From: an uncultured Oscillospiraceae bacterium
GTDB taxonomy: Bacteria; Bacillota; Clostridia; Oscillospirales; Oscillospiraceae
Reading direction: 5' to 3'
Assembly: GCA_934623575.1 (NCBI GenBank)
Contig: CAKTVL010000001.1
Location: forward strand, 110,576 to 174,575
Length of the DNA stretch: 64,000 nucleotides
Positions 50,068 to 60,100 of the stretch are shown in pieces; the first letter of the stretch is position 1, and the number at the start of each line of letters is the position of its first letter. Below the pieces are notes generated by a model. It saw only the letters and a list, made by a program, of their open reading frames with translations, made no database searches and was not told the origin of the DNA. The position numbers and the translations under genes were made by a program.

Positions 50068-50096
50068 AAAAGCCGCCCCGTAGGGGCGGCTTTTTC
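50068..50096. terminator. Bidirectional terminator PNP / nitrilase
   Basis: AAAAGCCGCCCC / GGGGCGGCTTTTT stem with a 3-nt loop. Confidence 0.88.
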
Positions 50097-50100
50097 GTGT

Positions 50101-51021
50101 TTATTTCTCGTTGACGCGCAGGTCCAGCACGTCCGGCCGGGCGTAGTGGCCCACGCAGTCCAGCTCCATGCGGCTGGCGGGCACCTTCTGCATGTCCAGG
50201 TCGGCGTAGATGATGTCCTCCTTGTCCCAGACGGTGACGGAGGCCTCGTGGCCGAAGGGGTCGATGACGCAGCTGCCGCCCCGGCAGGCGATGTCCGGCA
50301 GCGCGGCGATCTCCGCGGTGCCGCTGACGGTCTGGGGATAGTCGCTGCGGCGGAACACCAGGTCGGCGTTGATGAAGTAGCAGTGTCCCTCGATGGCGAT
50401 GTGGCGGATGGTATCCTGCCACTCCGGGTTGTCGTTGGTGTTGGGCGAGATGTACAGGGAAATGCCCTTCTGGTACAGCGCCACCCGGGCCAGGGGCATA
50501 TAGCTCTCCCAGCAGATGAGATTGCCCATGGGGCCCCAGGGCGTGTCCATCACCGGGAAGTAGTCCCGGTCGGCGTCGCCCCACACCACCCGCTCGCTGC
50601 CGGTGGGCTTCAGCTTCCGGTGGTTCATGGCCGTGCCGTCCGGCGCGATCATCATGTTGGAGTTGTACAGCGTGCCGGTGACGCTGTCCCGCTCGGAGTA
50701 GCCCATGCTGAGGTACACGCCCCGCTCCTTCGCCCGGCGGATGAGCCTGCGCATCTCCGTGCCGTCGGCCAGCAGGGAGTTGTCGTAGTACATTTTCCAG
50801 TCCTCGCGGCCGGTGGCCTTGCGGCTGCCCACGGTGAAGCCGAAGGTCATGCCGTAGGGATAGCCGGGGATGAACAGCTCCGGAAAGACGATCAGCTCCG
50901 CGCCCTCGCCGGCGGCCTCGTCGATGAGACGCAGCGCCTTTTCCAGGCATTTGTCCTTGCGGAACATCACGGGCGTGGCCTGCACCACCGCCACGCGGCA
51001 GGTATTTTTCAGCTCTCGCAT
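50101..51021 (-). CDS. Nitrilase (carbon-nitrogen hydrolase family)
   Basis: A 306-aa nitrilase-superfamily enzyme. The catalytic Glu-Lys-Cys triad is visible in LIVFPELFIPGYP, MNHRKLKPT and GNLICWESYMPLAR. The CWE context and length are typical of true nitrilases (nitrile to acid plus ammonia) more than amidases. AAGGAGG precedes the ATG at 51021. Monocistronic; natural substrate unknown. Confidence 0.92.
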   Translation of the reverse strand: MRELKNTCRVAVVQATPVMFRKDKCLEKALRLIDEAAGEGAELIVFPELFIPGYPYGMTFGFTVGSRKATGREDWKMYYDNSLLADGTEMRRLIRRAKERGVYLSMGYSERDSVTGTLYNSNMMIAPDGTAMNHRKLKPTGSERVVWGDADRDYFPVMDTPWGPMGNLICWESYMPLARVALYQKGISLYISPNTNDNPEWQDTIRHIAIEGHCYFINADLVFRRSDYPQTVSGTAEIAALPDIACRGGSCVIDPFGHEASVTVWDKEDIIYADLDMQKVPASRMELDCVGHYARPDVLDLRVNEK

Positions 51022-51106
51022 GCGGTCTCCTCCTTGTAGTCCTCTCCCCCCGATTATACCAGACACGGCGCATAAAGCAACCGCTTTTGCGAAAAGACCG
51101 CATGGA

Positions 51107-51135
51107 AAAGGCGCGGCCCTTTGACCGCGCCTTCC
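51107..51135 (-). terminator. Terminator of the giant surface-protein gene
   Basis: AAGGCGCGGTCAAA / GGGCCGCGCCTT stem followed by TTTCC on the minus strand, 20 nt beyond the stop. Confidence 0.75.
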
Positions 51136-51154
51136 GTATTGTCGTTCTATGTAC

Positions 51155-54100
51155 TTACTCGTCCCTGCGGCGGCGGGTCAGGACCAGCGCGGTGCAGCCG
51201 CCCACGGCTGCCGCGCCCAGCACGATCCACACCACCACGCCGACGCCCTTCTTCGGCGTCTCGTCCGGTGTGACGTCGTCCGGCACGTCCGGGGTCTGGC
51301 CGCCCAGCACGTCGGTCATGTCGTACAGAGCCGTTTTGCCGTCCAGCAGGCGGGCATAGGCCGTCAGGGCGCACAGCGCCTGCTCGGTGGCCATGTCGTT
51401 GCGCTCGCCGTCCGCCGTATGGCGGAAGCCGCCGTCCGCGGCGAAGGACAGCAGGGCGTCCAGCACCGTCAGGCCGTTCTTGGCAAAGCGGCTGTCCTTG
51501 GCCGGGTCGATGCCCAGAGCCGTCAGGGCGATGATCACCTGGGCGCAGGACTCGCTGTTCAGCGTGCCCCAGCTGCTGTAGCCGCCGTCGGAGTGCTGCA
51601 TGTCGGACAGGGTCTTGAGGGCCTTGTCCACCGCGGACTGCACCGCCTTGTCGCCGGTGCGGTAGGCCGCCAGCGCCTGCAGCGCCATGGCGGTCATATC
51701 CGGGTCGGCGCTGTCGCCGGACAGCGCCCAGCCGCCGTCGGACAGCTGCTGCTCCAGGATATAGGCCACCAGGCCGTCGCGGGTGACCTGCTTGCCGCCG
51801 TCGGCCACGGCGGGCACGTCGTACTTGTTGCTGTCCAGCGCGATCAGCGCGAAGATGGCGCCGTTGAGACCCTGGAACGTGACGTCGTCCATGTCCGCCA
51901 GCTTGGAGAGCAGATCATAGCCGCCCACGTTGGTGGGGTCCTTGCCGATGGCCGTCAGCGCCAGGATGGTGCGGGAGTACTCGGTGAACTTGCGGTCGCT
52001 GAGCACGCCGTCGGCGTCCTGCACGGCCTTGACCACGCTGTCGTAGTAGCTGTCGGGCACATCCCGGCCGCTGCGGGCCAGGGCGATGACCAGCCACTCG
52101 CTGCCGAAGGCCAGCTCGTCGCTCTTGACACCGTCCAGCGCCTTCTGATACGGCTGCTGCCATGCGCCGGTGGTCTCGTTGGTCCTGCCGGTGTCCTCCT
52201 GCAGGGCCTTCACGATCTCGGCATAGGCCGCCTCGGCGGTCACCAGCTTGTCGTAGTTGGTCACCAGTGCCTTCTGATTGGCGGGCAGCTTGTTGTAGGC
52301 CGACCGCGCCGCGGCGATGGCGTTGCCGCTGTTTTTGGTGACGGTGCCGATGGCGTCGATCAGCTTGATGACGTCGGCGGCGGTGACCTCCTCATCCCCC
52401 ATCTTCCCGGCGTCCGGGTCGGCCTTCCAGTCGGTGGTGTAGTACCACAGAACGTAGTCGCCGTTGTTGACGGCCTTCTGCGTCAGGGGAACGCTGGGCA
52501 GGCTGCCGTTGACCTTGTACAGCCAGCCGGAGTTGGGGCCGGAGGTGAACTCGCCATAGGTGACGCCGTCCTTGGTCATGGAGCGGACGTAGCCGTTGGC
52601 CGCGCCCACCTGGCTGATGCCGCTGCCCTCCAGCGCCGCGATAAAGGCGTGATAGACGGTGCTGCCCTTGTTCAGCTTCACGCTCTTGCTGAGCCAGGTG
52701 CCGCCGGGCGTGGAGATGGTCACCGTGACGGTGATCTTGTCCTCGGTCTCCGGGGGCTGCTCCGGCGTCTCCGTCTCGCCCGCACCGGTGGCGTGGGAGG
52801 GCTGGGTCTTGACGGCGCTGAAATCGTAGATGTTGAACGCCTTGCCCGTGGCCTTAAACTGGGCCAGGGCGATCAGGGCGCGGAAGCCCTGCTCGGTGGC
52901 GAGGTCACTGTAGGTGACGTTGTCCGTATAGCCGAAGCCAGAGTTGTTTTTCAGCGCGAAGGACATCAGACCCTCCACCACGGAGATGCCGTTTTTGGTG
53001 AAGCGCGCGTCGTTGGCCGGATCGACCCCGGCGGCAGCCAGCGCGATGATGACCATGGCGGTAGAGTTGGCATTTGCGCCGTATCCGCCGTCATACACGC
53101 CGCCATCCTGCAGCTGCGTGGCTAGATACGCCACACCCTTGTCGATGGCCGCCTTCACCTTGCTGTCCTTGGCGTAGAAGGCCAGGCCCGCAATGCAGTT
53201 GGCGGTGGTGTCGATGGTTCCCCACTCATCCCAGCTGCCGTCGTCCTGCTGCGCCTGCAGCAGTGCGTTCACCAGCTGCTGCTCATAGCGCTCCGTTCCG
53301 GCGAAGTCCGCCTGATTGTAGGCCGCCAGCGTATACGGCGCGCTCCACGGACTGGTGGACTTCGCTGCCTTATTCAGCAGCGCTATCGCGCTGATGGGCG
53401 TGTTGCTGTTGGTCGGGTAGAGCTTGGTCACATCCACACCGTTGGCAGTCAGCGCCAGGATCGCCTTGTCGTAGGTGGTATCCGTGGCCTTGTCCGACTG
53501 GATGCCCGTGATGGCCAGGTTGATATAATTCTGCCTGGCTGTTTCCGTCAACGCCACGCCCTTATCAGGATAGGCCTTGGCGTAGGCGCCCATATCCATG
53601 ACCCACCAATCGTCGCTGCGGGCAGTATTGGCCGCGGCGATGGTATCCATTACCTGCACCGGATCGGGGAACAGCTTTTTCAGCGCGGCGTTGACCTCCG
53701 CGTCACTCCGGAGCGCCATCTTCTCCAGCGCCTCCTTCTGCGCGTCGCTGGAGAAATCAATGGCGTTGCCCACGACGGGCAGGATCTGCCCGTCGGGCTG
53801 CGTGCAGTTGCCGGAGGCATTCTTCACGGTGATCTGGTTGTCCAGACCCGCTACCATGCCGTACAGCTTTCCGGCGAAGCCGCCGTTATAGCCCTGCGTG
53901 GGTGTGCCGACGATGGTCACCTGTCCCGCGCTGACGACATTCTCCGCCCTGCTGATGACGCCGGCAAAACCGCCGGTGTAATCCGTGCCGGAAACGCCGC
54001 CGATGCTGTAGCAGTCCTTCACCGCGCCGTCGCTGAAGCCCACAAAGCCGCCGGTATGGCTGCTGCCGGCGACAGTGCAGCTGGTATGGCTGTCGTAGAT

Positions 54101-57100
54101 GTCGCCGCTGCTGTCGCCCGCCAGTCCGCCGGTGGTCGTGTCGCCCTTGACCGTACCGCCGGAGGAGGACTTGGTAATCGTGCCGCCATTCTTACCCACC
54201 AGACCGCCGGTCTTTTCCTTGCCGTTGACCGTCACGCTGGCAGCACACTTGTCCACTGCGCTGGCAATGGAAAACAAGGTCTGGGGATCGGTCTTGCCCT
54301 CGTTCAGGCCCACCAGACCGCCCACGTTTTTCGTACCCGTGACCGTGCCGCTTACCGAGCAGCCACCAATCAGGTTTGCCACGTTCTTGGACAGATCGCT
54401 GCTGTCCAGCTGCACCCGGGCGCTGCCTACCAGTCCGCCCACGTTCGTCTTGCCGGTGATCTCCACATCCACCAGCTTCAGATCGCGGATGGTCGCGCCC
54501 TTGATGACGTTGAAGAAGCCTGCGTTCTCCCCCTCCGGCGCGTTAACGGTCACATGGGAGATGGTGTGTCCCTGTCCGTCGAACCTTCCCGTAAAGGGCT
54601 GGGCCGCGCTGCCGATGCCGTTAAACGGCGTATCCTTCAGGTCCAGATCGGCCTTCAGCCGGTAGTTCTTGCCCAGTGTCTCGGCATCAGTGGCCTTCGC
54701 CAGTGCCAGCAGGTCGTCCACCGTCTCGATGTCCACCCAGCTGATAGCGGCAGGCGTACCGGTCAGTTCCTCCCAGGACGGTCCCTGGAAGCGGTTCTCG
54801 GTGGTGCCCTCGAACCACAGCACCTGATCGCCGTTCTGTACTGTGGCCAGAGATGCACTGACGTTGGACAGCGTATCATTGACGGTGAACATCCAGCCGT
54901 CCGGCGCGTCCACCGCACGACCGTTGATGGTGTGGATGAACCGTCCGAAGGTGCTGGTGGTGGCATAGCTGTAGGTCAGCAGGCCCTGCCGCTGCGCCTC
55001 GTCCATCAGATCCACCAGGCGGGTATTGCCGTTGCTGTCCATGGTGACGGTGATCACGTCGCCCATGCGGTTGAAGGTGTAGCTGTTCTTGTCATAGGAG
55101 GCGATGGCCAGCTTGACGGTGATCTGCGCCGTCACCGCCGTCTCCGGCACGGCAACGCCCAGCAGATAGGGCAGGCCGCCGTTCTTATCCGCCTCCCGCG
55201 CCCACACGCCGCTGTCGCTGCCGGAGATGGCCGTCAGGAAGGTGTCGGTCTTCATCTCATCCAGCGACTTGCCCACCGCGCCGTAGGCTGCGGCGGAAGC
55301 TGCGGCGCTGTTGAAGTAGCAGTTCGTGACGCCCTTGGACTGGTCGTACTGGAACGCGGAATCGGGCTTGTTGCCGCCGATGAAGCCGTTGCCCTGCTCA
55401 CCGCTGACGGTAACGACGCCTGCGGCATAGCAGTTCTCATAGGTGTTGCCGCCGTACACCGAGCGGCCCACAAAGCCGCCGGAGTAGCCTCTGGCGCTGA
55501 CATTACCCAGCGCGAAGCAGTTTCTGATGGTACCGCCGTAGCCCAGACCCACGAAGCCGCCGGCGTACTCGCTGGTGGTATTCACCGCCATGCTGGTCCA
55601 GCAGCCTTCGATCAGGCCGCCGGTCTCGTTGGCGCCCACAAAGCCCGCGTGCCCCGTGGCCGTCAGGCTGTTGGAGGTCAGCGTGCCGCCCTGCACATAG
55701 CTGCTGCGGATGACGCCGTAGTTGCGGCTGACCATGCCGCCCAGCACCGCGCCGGTGTCGGCGGTGATGTTGGTGTTCACCACGGCGCACTTCTCGATGC
55801 GGCCGTAGTTGTTGTGGGCCAGCACCGCCGCGTTGTCGGAGAACAGCACGTTGGCGCCCTCGATGGTCAGGTCGTGGATATACGCCGTGGCGCCGGTGTA
55901 CCAGAACAGGCCGGAATCGCTGTTGCTCAGCGTCAGGCCGGTGATCTTGTGGCCGTTGCCGTCAAACTCGCCCATAAAGGGATAGGTGACGGTGCCGATG
56001 GACTTGGTCTTGGTCTGGTCGGCGGCGGAGAGGGTGGAGAAGTCGATGTCGTTGGCCAGGCGGTAGTTCTTGCTCCATTCCACCTGCTGCCTGTTGGGGG
56101 AATCGGTACCCCCGGTGGGCTCGTCCTTTACATTGGCCAGTGCGATCCACTGTTCCGCGCTGGAGATCTCCACCCAGTCTTTCTCTTCGGGTTTTCCTGT
56201 GCCCGCAGAGGGGTCGTATACATCACTGTATGCGGAGGTGATGCTGTCTGTCAGACCCAGCTCCTCCAACAGGCTCTGGTCGCCGACGGCCGTAACGGTG
56301 AAGGCATACTTCTTTCCCGCCGCAAAGGCGTTGGCGAAGTTGGCGGAGGTATAGTTCCCCGACAGCGCAAATGTCTTGAAGTGGGTGTAGACCGCATTCG
56401 CACCCTCATCCGTCACTGTGTAGAGATCGATGCGATAAGCGCCGCTGAAGTTCTCCCGGCCGTTCCACTTGGCCGTTGTCCCCTCCCAGCGGAGGTCGGT
56501 CACCGCCGTCATGCGGTTGTAGGGCTCCTGATAGCCGACGATCTTCTGCTCCGCCGTCTGTACGTTGCAGCACACCGTCTGGCCGTCTGGCTCCTCCGCC
56601 ACGGAGGCGTAGTACACGCCGTCGCCCAGTGCGGCGAACCGTCCGGACAGGTCGTACTCCCCGCCGGAGACGTGGGCGATGTCCTCCACGAAGGTCAGCT
56701 GGGACTCATAAGCACCCAGATCCTCCGTCTTGGCCAGACCGACGATAAACGCCGCGCGGCGCTCCATGGCCTGATACAGGCCCAGACCCGTCACGTCCTC
56801 CGGATCGTTCTCCGCCGCCTCCACAGCGGCGTCCAGCTTGGCAAGCTGTGTCCGCTGCTCCTCGCTCATGCGGCCGATGACCGCCGTTGTCTTCACATAT
56901 TCCAGCTTCTCCAGGCTGGGGAAACCGGTATCCGTGCCGTCAATGGCGTTATATTCCGCCAGACCGTCCGCATCCAGCGGCGTCCAGCTGCGCACCATCT
57001 GCCAGAGGGTAACGGTGTAGGTCTTGCCCTCCGCCGCGTTCCACAGCAGCAAGCCGGTGGGCAGGGAGGTCACGTCGCCATCGTCGGTGTCGAACTCCTC

Positions 57101-60100
57101 CCGGGCGAAACGGATATTCTTCGCCATGGTCACCGTGGCAGGCGTCTCGTCCGTCTGCCATTTCAGCACGGGATAGCCGTTGTTGACGCCGCGAACCGCC
57201 TTCCAGTTGTCCGTACCCAGCTTGTCCAGCAGCGTGGTCTGCATTTCGCTGCTGCTCATGGCCGTGGCGTTTTCGTTGACGTCCGTTCCGGTATTCAGAT
57301 AGTAGCAGTTTTTCAGGACGTTACTGCTGCTGGGAGCGATCGCGCCGGATGTCTTGCCGGTCACAGCACCCGTGTTGTAGCAGCGCGTAATGGTCCCTAC
57401 TGTACTGCTGAGGTTCCCTCGAATACCACCAGCATAACCGGAGGAAGATGCAACAGCGCCGACATTGTAGCAATCCGTTACAGGTGTCACTCCGTAATCA
57501 TAGCCAATGATTCCCGCTGCATAGTTGCCGTTGCCAGTGTTGACAATAGTTCCTGTATTGTAGCAGCCGGAAATAGCACAGCTGACGCCGTATGTGCCAA
57601 TGCCGCCCAGAATACCGCCAGCGTACTTGCTGGCAGTCACATCTGCCTCGTTGCCGCAATTCTCAATGGTGCAGGCCGTGGTCTTGGCCCGGGCCAGGAT
57701 GCCCGCGGCGCAGCTGGTGCCGCTGACAGTACCCTGCACCACCACATTTTTGATGGTCGCGGCTTTGGCCACGCCGAACAGTCCGGCGTCGGCCACGCCC
57801 TCCACCTTCAGCCCGCTGACGGTGTGGCCCTGGCCGTCGAAGCATCCGGTAAACTCATGGGAATCCTTGCCGATGGGCGTCCACGGATTCTTGCCCAGGT
57901 CAATGTCCTCGGTGAGGACGGCGTAGATCGTCTTTACGCTATCGGCGTTGTTGACCGTGTCCGCCAGCCAGGCCAGCTGTTCGCCGCTTTCGATCTCATA
58001 GGGCGCATCCTCCGTGCCCTGGCCGGTGGGGGCCTCCTTCGTCGTGCCATCCCACGCCGTGGAGGGCGTCAGCGCCACGGGGACGGTGGTATCCTTGGTG
58101 ACGTTCAGCGTGCCGGTGACCTTGGCATAGCCCTTGGCCTTGACGGTGTAGCTGTACGCGCCCTCCGGCAGCCGGTAGCTGCCGTCGCCCTCCGGCTGGA
58201 CGGTCTGGCCGTTCCAGGTCACCGTGATGGCGGCGTTGGCGTCCGCCGGGGTGACAGAGAAGGTCACCGTCCGCTTGTCGGCGGTGGTCAGGGTCACGTC
58301 CTTCGCGAGCGCCTTTTTGCTGACCGTCACGGTGCCGGACTGCTGCACATAGCCGAAGGCGGAGACGGTGTAGGTGTAGGTGCCGTCAGGCAGCTTGAAC
58401 ACCCACTGGCCGCCGGTATGGGTGCCGGTCTGGCCGTCGATGGTCACCACGGCGTCGGCCGGGGCGACGGTGAAGGTCACGGCGTAGGTGGGGATCTGCC
58501 AGCGCAGGACGGGGTAGCCGTCGTTCAGGCCCTTGGGCGCGGCCACGAAGGCGTCGCCCAGTCCCTTCGGCACAGCTTTCAGCTCCGTCTCGGTCACTGC
58601 CGTAGCGTTGCTGTCGGTGCCCAGGGTGCTGAGGTAGTAGCAATTGGTGATGGTGGCCGAAGAGGACTTCTTGCCCACCACCTGTGCAAAATCGCCGCTC
58701 TTGGCAGTCGCCTTCCCTATGGTATAGCAATTCAGGACCTTGGCATAGCTGCTGTTCAGGTAGGAAACAATGCCGCCCGCACGCCAGTTGCCGCCGGAAA
58801 TGGTGCCGCGGTTATAGCAATTCTGGATGGTGACTGCACCGTAGACATTGCCGACAATGCCGCCGGCATCATTACTGGTAGAGGAAATGTCACCATAGTT
58901 GGCACAATTTTGGATAACTCGTTTCCCGGCAGTATAGCCGCCGGAAATATAGCCGACGATACCACCGACGTTCTGTGTACCGGAAATGGTGGCCTTGTTC
59001 ACGCAATTTTCCACCGTACCGGTAGTACCGTCGTTCATAGCTCCCACAATACCGGCGATGCCGTAGCTGCTGCCGTAGCTGCTGCTGGAGCCGGTGACGG
59101 TCACCGTGCCTTCAACGGTCAGGTTTCTGACCGTGCCGGCGCCCAGCACACCAAACAGGCCGTAATGATTACTGGTTGTACCGGTAACATACAGGTTTTT
59201 GATCTCGTGGTCGTTTCCGTCAAAGGTGCCCTTATACGCATTGCGGGCATACTGGCCGATGGGGGTCCACGGCTCGTCGCCCAGGTCGATGTCCTTGGTG
59301 AGGACGGTGCAGATGCTGCTGCGGCCGTCGTTGACCTGCTGCGCAAACCACCGCAGCTGGCTGGCATCGGTGATCTGATAGGGCGCAGCCGCATCACCCG
59401 TACCCGCGGGCTTTTTGGACATGGTAACGTCCACCGTCTCCGTCGCGTCGGCGGCTACCTTGGTCAGATCGACCGTGCCTGTCTGTGTTATGTAGCTGTC
59501 GCTCTCAAATGTCCAATCATACGCATAGCCCACCGGCAACAGATAGCTGCCGTCCGCTTCTGCGTCCATGGGGACTTTGTTCCATTGCGTTTTTGCATAA
59601 ACGACCGAGATGGTCGGCGCGGCGTCCTCGGCATAGGTAAAGCGCACCGTGGCGGATGGGGCGCGGGTCATCGTGATTGGCTGCACCGCATCCGCCCGAT
59701 TGACCGTCACCGTTCCCTCAGCATCGACATAGCCGAATTTTGTGACGGTATAGCTATATGTGCCGTTGGTCACGGCGTAGCTGCCGTCGCTCTCCGCCTC
59801 CAGTGTGTCTGTGCCGCTCTTGACGATCAGCTTCGCATCGGCAGGCAGACCGGTAAAGGTCAGCTTATGCCGGTTCTGCACCAGCACCACCTTTTCGGTG
59901 ACGTCCTTGCCCTTGACGGTCACGGTGCCGCTCTTGGCGGCGTAGTCACCGGCTTCGTTGGTGACGGAGTAGTCATATTGGCCCATGCCGACGTCTGCGA
60001 ACGTGTATTTGCCGTCCGCGCTGACCGCCTGCACCTCTTTGTTCCACGTCAGGACGGAGCCGATCGGGCTGAGCTCAAAAGACACCGTGTGCTTGGCGTC